From C7867-001 sp035533615 (GTDB taxonomy: Bacteria; Patescibacteriota; Minisyncoccia; Phycocordibacterales; Phycocordibacteraceae), in contig DATLTM010000023.1 of assembly GCA_035533615.1 (NCBI GenBank), positions 1 to 55,404 of the forward strand: a stretch of 55,404 nt of DNA, written 5' to 3'. The notes beneath the pieces are model-generated. The model was not told the DNA's origin. It made no database searches and worked only from the letters and a program-made list of their open reading frames with translations. A program made the translations under genes and the position numbers. The stretch's first letter is position 1. Every line of letters starts with the position of its first letter. This document shows positions 8,793-15,793 of this stretch, piece by piece.

Positions 8793-9191
8793 ATGGCCTA
8801 CCGCGTGTATCTTGTCGATGACGACCGATTCCTTCTCGATCTGTACGCGATCAAGTTCAAGAATGCCGGGCATGAGGTGACCGCATTTGGCAGTGGCGAA
8901 GAGCTCCTCGCCGCGCTTCGGAAGGGGGGTGCGAAAGCCCCTGACGCCATTCTTCTCGATCTCATTATGCCGGGCATTGGCGGGTTTGGAGCGCTCGAAG
9001 TGATGCGGAAAGAGCATCTCGCGTCCGCCTCGAAGATTGTCATTCTGTCGAATCAGGGCCAGGATTCCGATATTGAAAAGGCGAAGCAGTTAGCCGTCGA
9101 CGGGTACGTCATTAAGGCGTCCGCTATCCCGTCTGAAGTATTAGCAGAAACCCTGCGCACGATTGAGGCAGGTGCATCTAGACCCAAATAA
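8793..9191 (+). CDS. CheY-like single-domain response regulator
   Basis: A 132-residue receiver domain with no output domain. The acidic pocket (VDDD near residue 9), the phospho-acceptor Asp in ILLDLIMPG (residue 56), the Ser of IVILSNQ and the Lys of GYVIKAS are all in place. It lies between the extension and retraction ATPase genes, so it probably signals to the pilus motors by protein contact. No histidine kinase is adjacent; the nearest one in the window is at 45113. An alternative TTG start at 8787 would add two residues. Confidence 0.9.
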   Translation: MAYRVYLVDDDRFLLDLYAIKFKNAGHEVTAFGSGEELLAALRKGGAKAPDAILLDLIMPGIGGFGALEVMRKEHLASASKIVILSNQGQDSDIEKAKQLAVDGYVIKASAIPSEVLAETLRTIEAGASRPK

Positions 9192-9195
9192 CAGC

Positions 9196-10257
9196 ATGGC
9201 CGCTGACAAACGTCTCTCGGAGTTTCTCGAATTCGTTGTCACGCAGGGCGGCTCGGATTTACATGTGTTCGTCGGGGGATCGCCGATGATCCGTGTTTCA
9301 GGTGCCCTGATCCCCCTTTCAAAATACGCCGCGCTTACCGCAGAGGAGACCGAGGAGATGTTGCAGTCCATCGTGCCGCCGGACCGTTGGGACTCATTCA
9401 AAAAAGATCAAACTATCGATCTTTCTTACGCGTACAAGGCAGATATGCGTTTTCGCGTGAACGGCTATCGTGTGCAGGGGGCGACCGCGATCGCGTTTCG
9501 GCTCATACCGCGCGCTATAAGCACGTTTGCCGAGCTCAATCTCCCTCCCGTACTTGAAGTATTCACGCAGCGTGAGCAGGGGTTTTTCCTGTGCGTCGGA
9601 CCAGTTGGGCAGGGTAAGTCGACGACGCTCGCGACGATGATCGATCGCATCAACGACTCTCGTGCGGAACACATTCTTACCATAGAAGATCCGGTCGAAT
9701 ATCTTTTTACACCGAAGAAGTCGCTCATCCATCAGCGCGAGATCCATATAGACACCCCTGATTTCCATACCGCACTACAGAGTGCATTCCGCGAGGACGT
9801 CGATGTCATCATGGTCGGCGAGATGCGCGACTACGAGACCATCTCCTCTGCGGTGACCGCAGCAGAGACCGGCCACCTCGTTCTTTCCACCCTTCACACC
9901 AACAACGCCGCACAGACTATCGATCGCATCATCGATATGTTTCCCGCAGAACAGCAGACGCAAGTACGCGTTCAGCTAGCAGGAAGTCTTGCTGGTATTT
10001 TTTCACAGCGCCTCATTCCGCGTATTTCTGGCGGGCTCGTTCCCGCATATGAACTTCTCATCAACAACAACGCCGTGAGTACCCTCATCCGCGAGGCGCG
10101 GACGCATGAGATCGGCACGGTTATTCAGACATCCTCGCAAGAGGGTATGATCGATATGAACCACTCACTCGCAGAACTCGTCCAACGCGGGGAGGTGACG
10201 GTCGAGCATGCGTATGAGTATTCGATGGATCCAAAGACTTTCGATCATTATCTCTAA
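9196..10257 (+). CDS. pilT: Pilus retraction ATPase PilT
   Basis: A 353-residue PilT-type ATPase. The N-terminal PAS-like domain (KRLSEFLEFVVTQGGSDLHV) leads into Walker A GPVGQGKST, Asp box EDPVEYLF, Walker B VIMVGEMRDYETI and His box LSTLHTNNAAQT. The AIRNLIRE-type C-terminal motif is modified to STLIREART. It depolymerises the pilus, giving twitching, adhesion or DNA uptake. I chose the ATG at 9196, 4 nt after the regulator stop, since an earlier start would overlap that gene and add residues outside the family. Confidence 0.95.
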   Translation: MAADKRLSEFLEFVVTQGGSDLHVFVGGSPMIRVSGALIPLSKYAALTAEETEEMLQSIVPPDRWDSFKKDQTIDLSYAYKADMRFRVNGYRVQGATAIAFRLIPRAISTFAELNLPPVLEVFTQREQGFFLCVGPVGQGKSTTLATMIDRINDSRAEHILTIEDPVEYLFTPKKSLIHQREIHIDTPDFHTALQSAFREDVDVIMVGEMRDYETISSAVTAAETGHLVLSTLHTNNAAQTIDRIIDMFPAEQQTQVRVQLAGSLAGIFSQRLIPRISGGLVPAYELLINNNAVSTLIREARTHEIGTVIQTSSQEGMIDMNHSLAELVQRGEVTVEHAYEYSMDPKTFDHYL

Positions 10258-10262
10258 CCACT

Positions 10263-11468
10263 ATGCTCTTCACCTATCACGCGATTGACTCGGACGGACA
10301 CGATCGGGACGGAACCATCGATGCTCCGTCGAAGGAAGTTGCCGTTTCAGCGCTTCAGCGGCGCAATCTCATTATCTCGGCGATCGAGTCCTCCGAGAAG
10401 CATTCGTTTCTTGAGCTCAATTTCTCGTTCTTTGGTCGCGTATCCAACAAGGATGTCGTTATCCTCTCGCGCCAGATCGCAACTCTGTTCGAGGCTCAGG
10501 TCTCCGCTCTCCGCGTCTTCCGCCTCCTCGCTTCGGAGGTTGAAAATAAGCAGCTCGCCACCGTTCTTTCTACTGTCGGAAACGATTTGCAGGGCGGGAG
10601 TCCCATCAGCAAAGCACTCGCACGCCACCCGAAAGTCTTCTCGACATTCTACGTGAATATGGTGCGAGCGGGAGAGGAATCGGGCAAGCTGTCGGAGACT
10701 TTCAACTATCTCGCCGACTATCTCGACCGTACCTACGACCTGGTGAGCAAGGCCGAGAATGCGCTCATCTATCCGATCTTCGTTATCGCGGTTTTCTTCG
10801 CCGTCATGGCACTCATGCTTACGCTTGTCATCCCGAAGATCAGCGCCGTCTTGGTTGATTCGGGCCAGCCGATACCGATCTATACGTCTATTATCATAAA
10901 TTTCTCAAATTTCCTCGTCCAATACGGCATTTTCGTTCTTATTGCACTTGTCGGGGGAGGCTTCTATATGTGGCAGCTCGGGAAGACCGAACATGGCAAG
11001 CTTGTGCTCGACAGTCTGAAGCTCAGCGTTCCCTACGTTGGTGACCTCTATAAAAAGCTCTACCTTTCGCGCATTGCGGACAACTTTTCAACCATGCTTC
11101 TTTCTGGAGTATCGGTTATTGAGGCGATTGATATCACGGGCGCGGTCGTTGGTAACGCCGCATACGAACATGTGCTTAAGGATGTGGGAGCAGATGTAAA
11201 GGGCGGATCATCCATTTCCGACGCGCTCGCGCGACATCCGGAGATTCCGGGCATCATGGTCGCGATGACGAAGGTCGGCGAAGAAACGGGCGAGCTCGGA
11301 AAGATCCTTTTGACCCTCGCAAAATTCTATAATCGCGAAGTAAAAAACGCAGTTGATACTCTCGTCGACCTTATCGAGCCTGTCATGATTGTACTTCTCG
11401 GCCTCGGTGTCGGCACCCTACTAGCCGCCGTCCTGCTTCCGATCTACAATCTTGCCGGCGCAATCTAA
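10263..11468 (+). CDS. pilC: Pilus platform protein PilC
   Basis: A 401-residue PilC/GspF inner-membrane platform protein with two T2SF repeats, each with a conserved cytoplasmic helical domain (SRQIATLFEAQVSALRVF; ADNFSTMLLSGVSVIEAI) followed by membrane helices (IYPIFVIAVFFAVMALMLTLVI and a C-terminal helix ending LLPIYNLAGAI). It couples the PilB/PilT motors to pilin insertion and removal. It follows pilT by 5 nt and closes the motor part of the operon. Confidence 0.95.
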   Translation: MLFTYHAIDSDGHDRDGTIDAPSKEVAVSALQRRNLIISAIESSEKHSFLELNFSFFGRVSNKDVVILSRQIATLFEAQVSALRVFRLLASEVENKQLATVLSTVGNDLQGGSPISKALARHPKVFSTFYVNMVRAGEESGKLSETFNYLADYLDRTYDLVSKAENALIYPIFVIAVFFAVMALMLTLVIPKISAVLVDSGQPIPIYTSIIINFSNFLVQYGIFVLIALVGGGFYMWQLGKTEHGKLVLDSLKLSVPYVGDLYKKLYLSRIADNFSTMLLSGVSVIEAIDITGAVVGNAAYEHVLKDVGADVKGGSSISDALARHPEIPGIMVAMTKVGEETGELGKILLTLAKFYNREVKNAVDTLVDLIEPVMIVLLGLGVGTLLAAVLLPIYNLAGAI

Positions 11469-11568
11469 ATCAAAGTGGATAAGGTCCTAGACGCGAGTTA
11501 CAATAACGCATTTCTTACCTTTTCCCCTGTTGTCCACACCCCTATTTCTTTCGGGCCCGGTATGGAGT

Positions 11569-11574
11569 ACAATT
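11569..11574 (+). promoter_or_regulatory. Possible -10 box of the pilin genes
   Basis: TACAAT in the only sizeable spacer (132 nt) of the pilus locus, 26 nt before the first pilin ATG. No convincing -35 is seen. A separate strong promoter would fit the high level at which major pilins are normally made. Confidence 0.35.
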
Positions 11575-11600
11575 TAGCCATTAGTCGCATACAAAATATT

Positions 11601-12044
11601 ATGTACCATAATCGTTTCCGAGGCTTCACACTCATTGAATTGCTCGTCGTTATTGCCATCATCGGTATCCTCTCGGCGGTCGTGCTCGCATCTCTCAATA
11701 CTGCTCGTAGCAAGGGCAATGACGCTGCTATCCAGTCAGACATATCGACTACCCAGACCGAAGCGGAGATTTACTATAGCGGTACCGGCGGTAATTCATA
11801 CGGCGCCACCCAATCAACCTGCTCCGGTTCGGTATTTTCCGACCCTGTGATTGTAAAGGCAGTTACCGGCATGACCGCCGCCGCTGGGGCCGTTGCGCCA
11901 ATCTGCGGCAACACGCCGACTGCATACGCGATTGAACAAAAGCTCACTGCGCCTGCTACCCTCACATACTGGTGCGTTGACTCAACTGGTGCGGCAAAGT
12001 CTGAGACCACCGCCAGTGCCGCAGGATTCACGGCTTGCCCATAG
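11601..12044 (+). CDS. Type IV pilin, copy 1
   Basis: A 147-residue prepilin. A short leader (MYHNRFRG) precedes the class III cleavage site and the hydrophobic helix FTLIELLVVIAIIGILSAVV with Glu5 present; the globular part carries four Cys and a YWCVDSTG motif. I chose the ATG at 11601 because leaders are short and an upstream start would add 42 unrelated residues. It is a probable major or major-like pilin. Its N-terminal half is nearly identical in DNA to the next gene, including 53 identical bases (11670-11722 and 12130-12182), while the C-terminal parts differ. Confidence 0.92.
   Translation: MYHNRFRGFTLIELLVVIAIIGILSAVVLASLNTARSKGNDAAIQSDISTTQTEAEIYYSGTGGNSYGATQSTCSGSVFSDPVIVKAVTGMTAAAGAVAPICGNTPTAYAIEQKLTAPATLTYWCVDSTGAAKSETTASAAGFTACP
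11670..11722 (+). repeat. 53-bp identical pilin block, copy 1
   Basis: Identical base for base to 12130-12182. It covers the second half of the pilin helix and the SLNTARSKGND segment. Silent differences appear just outside it, suggesting recent duplication or gene conversion. Confidence 0.85.
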
Positions 12045-12060
12045 CAAATGAATAAGTAGT

Positions 12061-12513
12061 ATGTATGTTGAAAAAAAACGAGGCTTCACCCTCATCGAAT
12101 TGCTCGTCGTAATCGCCATCATCGGCATTCTCTCGGCGGTCGTGCTCGCATCTCTCAATACTGCTCGTAGCAAGGGCAATGATGCGGCCATTATGTCGGA
12201 TGTAGACGGTATTCGGACTCAGGCTGGGATTTATAGCAGCACGAATGGTAATTACGGCACGAACAGCACTGTCGAGAGCAACTGCGCCGCAACCGACAAT
12301 CTTTTTAGCGATCCAACGGTCGTGGAACAAGTAGCAGCGGCTCAAAAGGCAAATAGCGGCGGTACCATAACCTGTAACGTCGATGCGAATGGCGCCGCGT
12401 TTGCGGTGTCGGCCGCGCTCACCGCTGTGCCCGGAACCTACTACTGTGTCGACAGCACAGGTACGGCGACGACGACTATGACCGCACTCGGTTCTACCGC
12501 CGTGCACTGCTAA
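12061..12513 (+). CDS. Type IV pilin, copy 2
   Basis: A 150-residue prepilin with leader MYVEKKRG, then FTLIELLVVIAIIG and Glu5. The C-terminal domain has four Cys and a YYCVDSTG motif near the end, like copy 1, but is otherwise strongly diverged. It lies 16 nt downstream of copy 1 and is followed by a clear terminator hairpin at 12540-12568, so the two pilins form one unit. They may be major pilins with different surfaces, or one may be a recombination partner for the other. Confidence 0.92.
   Translation: MYVEKKRGFTLIELLVVIAIIGILSAVVLASLNTARSKGNDAAIMSDVDGIRTQAGIYSSTNGNYGTNSTVESNCAATDNLFSDPTVVEQVAAAQKANSGGTITCNVDANGAAFAVSAALTAVPGTYYCVDSTGTATTTMTALGSTAVHC
12130..12182 (+). repeat. 53-bp identical pilin block, copy 2
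   Basis: Second copy of the block described at 11670-11722. Confidence 0.85.
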
Positions 12514-12539
12514 ACTAGGAGGGAAGGAATGCATAGATC

Positions 12540-12568
12540 AAGAACCCGCGGTCAGTCCGCGGGTTCTT
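12540..12568 (+). terminator. Terminator after pilin pair
   Basis: A perfect 11-bp stem AAGAACCCGCG / CGCGGGTTCTT with loop GTCAGTC. The U-tract is weak, and the pilD -10 box follows directly. It separates highly expressed pilins from the downstream genes. Confidence 0.8.
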
Positions 12569-12570
12569 GC

Positions 12571-12576
12571 TATACT
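12571..12576 (+). promoter_or_regulatory. -10 box of pilD (leaderless)
   Basis: TATACT (preceded by TTGC) ends 6 nt before the ATG at 12583 and sits directly after the terminator hairpin, so a new transcript probably begins at the pilD start codon. Confidence 0.65.
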
Positions 12577-12582
12577 GAGCGT

Positions 12583-13347
12583 ATGATTTTCCTCTCGCTG
12601 GTTGCTCTATTTGTGCTCGGCGCAATTGTCGCAAGCTTTATCGGCGTGATCGTCGCGCGTCTAAATACCGGCCAAAGTTTTCTCGTCGGCCGGTCGCGCT
12701 GCGATGCGTGCAATACTCAGCTCCCGTCCTCTGCGCTCATTCCGGTTGTTTCGTACGTTATTTCGGGAGGGCGCGCGACCTGCTGCGGCGCACGCCTCTC
12801 TTTGAAGGCCCCACTCGCTGAATTATTGCTGGGCGCTCTTTTTATGGTTGCGTATCTCACGCTCGGTCCCATTCCCGCGCTCCCGCTTATGCTGCTTGCA
12901 CTCTCGGTGCTTCTGGCGCTCGTACTCTACGATCTCGCTCACCAGATACTCCCGTTTGCGCTCCTCGTCGTTTTCATCGCGGTGAGTGCCGCGACCGGTT
13001 TTGCACTCGCTCCTTCTCCGCTCGCCTTCGTCTATACACTTCCCACGGCGCTGCTTCTCTCCCTCTTCCTCGCGCTTATCCACTTTGCGTCGCGCGGCCG
13101 CGCGATGGGGTTCGCCGATGCGCCATTTTCCTTCGGTCTCGCGATTCTTACCGGTGCCGCCGCGTTTCCTGGCTTTATTTTTTCATTTTGGATCGGTGCG
13201 CTTATTGGGATAATGCTGTTGTTACGCAGGCCTCGTGGCTCTAGAATGGGTGGTGAGGTACCGTTCGCTCCTTTTTTAGCGGCGGGCTTTCTTCTCGCGT
13301 ACTTTACCCAATGGAACCCTTTCATCTTCGTTTCAGCACTGCACTAA
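12583..13347 (+). CDS. pilD: Prepilin leader peptidase PilD
   Basis: About 254 residues, polytopic. The N-terminal helix and the cytoplasmic loop CDACNTQLPSSALIPVVSY are typical of PilD/GspO. The two catalytic Asp of the membrane aspartic protease appear as LYDLAHQILP and GFADAPFSFGL (normally G-x-G/A-D). It cleaves and methylates the prepilins encoded around it. Odd: the second Cys pair of the loop is ATCCGARLS rather than CxxC, leaving an incomplete zinc motif. I chose the ATG at 12583 from the -10 box and the hydrophobic start. Confidence 0.92.
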   Translation: MIFLSLVALFVLGAIVASFIGVIVARLNTGQSFLVGRSRCDACNTQLPSSALIPVVSYVISGGRATCCGARLSLKAPLAELLLGALFMVAYLTLGPIPALPLMLLALSVLLALVLYDLAHQILPFALLVVFIAVSAATGFALAPSPLAFVYTLPTALLLSLFLALIHFASRGRAMGFADAPFSFGLAILTGAAAFPGFIFSFWIGALIGIMLLLRRPRGSRMGGEVPFAPFLAAGFLLAYFTQWNPFIFVSALH

Positions 13348-14078
13348 AAGCTTTTAGTGCCGGATTCACTTCCAAGCACGTAAGTCAAAGAGGAGATTCC
13401 GATTTCTTTTTTGTGAACGAGCGCAGGGAGCAAGTCCGGTCTTCCGGGTTTACGTTGGTTGAACTTTTGGTTGTGCTGGCAATTATGATTATCATCACGA
13501 CGATTGCGCTCACGAGTCAGAGTTCTTTTAATAAGACGCTGATACTCGCGAATACGGCATACGATATCGGACTCACGCTGCGTTCTGCGGAGATTTTCGG
13601 CATCGGCAGCCGCGCGCTTGAAACCTCGGCGAATACAGGGTACGGCATTCATTTCACGATGGGGAATTCTCTCACCTTATTTGCCGACGTGTATCCGTCG
13701 GTTGGGAGCAATCCTTCCACGCTTTGTCATTCACCGCCCTCGTACGACCCGACGGGGCCGAGCGCGGAACCAGGTAACTGCGCGTATGATCCTGGTCTTG
13801 ATACGGTTGTACAGACCTATACGCTCGGGAATGGCATCGTCGTGAGCGATTTCTGCGCGTATGCTAGCGGTAGCGAATCGTGTGCGGTCGCACATGGCGG
13901 TGGATTGTCGTCGCTCGATGTTGTATTTGCACGCCCGAATCCGATTCCGTTTATAACGGCGAACGGCGCACCATATACGAGTGCGTGTGTCACCGTTACT
14001 TCACCCCAGGGCGGATTTCGCTACGTTTCGGTTGCCGCTTCGGGAGAAATAACTGCGAATGCTACTTCATGCCCATGA
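13311..14078 (+). CDS. Minor prepilin (GspH/FimT-like)
   Basis: A 255-residue prepilin-type protein. The cleavage motif SGFTLVELLVVLAIMIIITT with Glu5 lies at about residue 45, giving an unusually long leader from the ATG at 13311; a GTG at 13413 would shorten it to about 12 residues. The ATG start overlaps pilD by 37 nt. The rest is a beta-rich secreted domain with several Cys. Minor pilins of this class prime pilus assembly. The leader peptide segment SDFFFVNERR resembles that of the prepilin at 14603. Confidence 0.8.
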   Translation: MEPFHLRFSTALKAFSAGFTSKHVSQRGDSDFFFVNERREQVRSSGFTLVELLVVLAIMIIITTIALTSQSSFNKTLILANTAYDIGLTLRSAEIFGIGSRALETSANTGYGIHFTMGNSLTLFADVYPSVGSNPSTLCHSPPSYDPTGPSAEPGNCAYDPGLDTVVQTYTLGNGIVVSDFCAYASGSESCAVAHGGGLSSLDVVFARPNPIPFITANGAPYTSACVTVTSPQGGFRYVSVAASGEITANATSCP

Positions 14079-14599
14079 AACCCGCATCGGCAAATGGATA
14101 CACGCTCATCGAACTCATCATCGCTGTCGGACTTTTTGCGCTCGTCATGACGCTTGCATCGGGCGCCTACCTCTTGGTAATCGGTATCGAGCGGCAGACT
14201 CAAGGAATCACGACCGGTATCGATAACCTCTCCTTCGCGCTTGAGACTATGACGCGTATCATCCGCACTGGCACGAACTACTCCTGCAATGACGTAGGAG
14301 ACTGTACGGCAGGCGGCTCTACCTTTTCGGTAAAAGATCAGAACGGCGTCACGCAGTCGTTCACCCTTTCAGGCGGCGTGATAATGCAAAATACCAATAT
14401 TCCACTCACCGATCCGTCGTCTGTTACTATCTCATCGCTCATGTTCTACGTTTCTGGCACAGGAACATATACTGCAACGGGCGATATCAATCAGCCGCAT
14501 GTCACCATTATCGTTTCTGGCACGGTTTCGGCCGGCCCCGGGAAGTCCCAAGCATTTTCAGTTGAGACCGGAGCGACGATGCGCGGTACCGATCTGTAA
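14075..14599 (+). CDS. Minor prepilin (PilW-like)
   Basis: A 174-residue prepilin beginning MKPASANG then YTLIELIIAVGLFALVMTL, with Glu5. The ATG at 14075 overlaps the previous stop (ATGA), a sign of translational coupling; an ATG at 14069 is also possible. The mature part is beta-rich with two Cys near each other (YSCNDVGDCTAG). By order and size it matches the PilW/GspJ position in minor pilin clusters, which is context rather than sequence proof. Confidence 0.8.
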   Translation: MKPASANGYTLIELIIAVGLFALVMTLASGAYLLVIGIERQTQGITTGIDNLSFALETMTRIIRTGTNYSCNDVGDCTAGGSTFSVKDQNGVTQSFTLSGGVIMQNTNIPLTDPSSVTISSLMFYVSGTGTYTATGDINQPHVTIIVSGTVSAGPGKSQAFSVETGATMRGTDL

Positions 14600-14602
14600 A
14601 TT

Positions 14603-15256
14603 ATGGGAAAGGCCTTTATCACCAAGCGAGAGAATAAAAAGAGGAATTCCGATTTCTCTTTTACAGATAAGCGCGGAAAGCACCATCAGCACTATTCCTA
14701 TAGTGCAGGATTCACTCTTATCGAGACTATGGTCGCGATAGCGATTCTGACGCTCTCGATTGCGGGACCTCTGTATGCCGCAAGTCGCGCTATTGTCGCC
14801 GCGCAAACCGCAAATGAGCAGCTCACTGCTTCGTATCTTGCGCAAGAGGGAATCGAGTACGTGCGCATGATGCGCGATGACGAATATTTGCACGCGTATA
14901 GCTTGGGTGGCACAAACGTATCGAGCACGGCCTGGACCAATTTTCTGACAGATCCGCCGTCAGATACTTCCGCCATCACCCAGTGTATTGCGCCAAACGA
15001 GTGTACGCTCGATCCACTGTCGCCTACATCGCCAATTACACAGTGCCCGTCTGGCGGTTGCACCGCGCCGCTCTATCTTCTTTCAAATGGCGCGTATTCT
15101 GAGTCGGGGACGGGGACACTCACAGCATTCTCGCGTTCCATCCAAGCGGTAACCGTCTCTCCGACCGATGAGCGCATCATATGCACCGTATCCTGGAGTT
15201 TCCACGGCGTCCCGTATTCGGTAACGATTCGCGACCATCTCACACCATGGCAATAA
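14603..15256 (+). CDS. Minor prepilin (PilV/GspI-like)
   Basis: A 217-residue protein with a 35-residue basic leader (KRENKKRNSDFSFTDKRG) and the prepilin helix AGFTLIETMVAIAILTLSIA with Glu5. The mature domain begins with the motif EGIEYVRMMRDDE, common in PilV-type pseudopilins (QEGLEYVRNIRD in other CPR genomes, from memory), and contains four Cys. It starts 3 nt after the previous stop. It is probably part of the pilus tip priming complex. Confidence 0.82.
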   Translation: MGKAFITKRENKKRNSDFSFTDKRGKHHQHYSYSAGFTLIETMVAIAILTLSIAGPLYAASRAIVAAQTANEQLTASYLAQEGIEYVRMMRDDEYLHAYSLGGTNVSSTAWTNFLTDPPSDTSAITQCIAPNECTLDPLSPTSPITQCPSGGCTAPLYLLSNGAYSESGTGTLTAFSRSIQAVTVSPTDERIICTVSWSFHGVPYSVTIRDHLTPWQ

Positions 15257-15753
15257 ACCCGTATCGCACCCGCGTAAACCAGCGTGGCTTCACGCTCCTC
15301 ATAGCGGTCATTTTCATGTCGGTAATGCTTTCGTTTGCTCTCGCCCTCGGCTCGCTCGGCTACAAGCAGGAAGTGCTCGCGTCAAATGCCATCGAGTCGC
15401 AGTACGCGTTTTATGCCGCCGATGCTGCGCTCGAATGTGCACTCTACTACGATCAGCAGCTTAACTCGTTCGCATTCCCATCAAGCGACCCAGGGAAGGC
15501 GCCCGTGATGACCTGCGATGATTCTGCGCCGAGTTCCGCTACCGAGATATATACTGCGGGAACAAAATGGGTCATCTCGGAGTATCATCTGCCTCTTGAT
15601 TCTGGGACCCGCTGCGCAGATGTGACCGTTTACAAATACAGCGCGCCAGTAAACGGCATAACCACCTATATTTTCTCACAGGGATATGACGTTGCCTGTT
15701 CCGCGGTCGGCGGCACGCGATTCGTCTCGCGCGGCCTTAGCGCTCATTATTAA
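15247..15753 (+). CDS. Minor prepilin without Glu5 (PilX/GspK-like)
   Basis: A 168-residue protein, MAINPYRTRVNQRG then FTLLIAVIFMSVMLSFALAL. The prepilin helix lacks Glu5, which is typical of GspK/PilX proteins that cap the pseudopilus tip. The segment SQYAFYAADAALECALYY also matches the PilX family. It overlaps the previous gene by 10 nt. The four minor prepilins together look like a complete tip complex. Confidence 0.82.
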   Translation: MAINPYRTRVNQRGFTLLIAVIFMSVMLSFALALGSLGYKQEVLASNAIESQYAFYAADAALECALYYDQQLNSFAFPSSDPGKAPVMTCDDSAPSSATEIYTAGTKWVISEYHLPLDSGTRCADVTVYKYSAPVNGITTYIFSQGYDVACSAVGGTRFVSRGLSAHY

Positions 15754-15781
15754 CGAAAGTGCAACGGGCGGAACATGGAGG

Positions 15782-15787
15782 TATAGT
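15782..15787 (+). promoter_or_regulatory. -10 box of ligA (leaderless)
   Basis: TATAGT ends 6 nt before the ligA ATG at 15794. Confidence 0.55.
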
Positions 15788-15793
15788 ACATCC

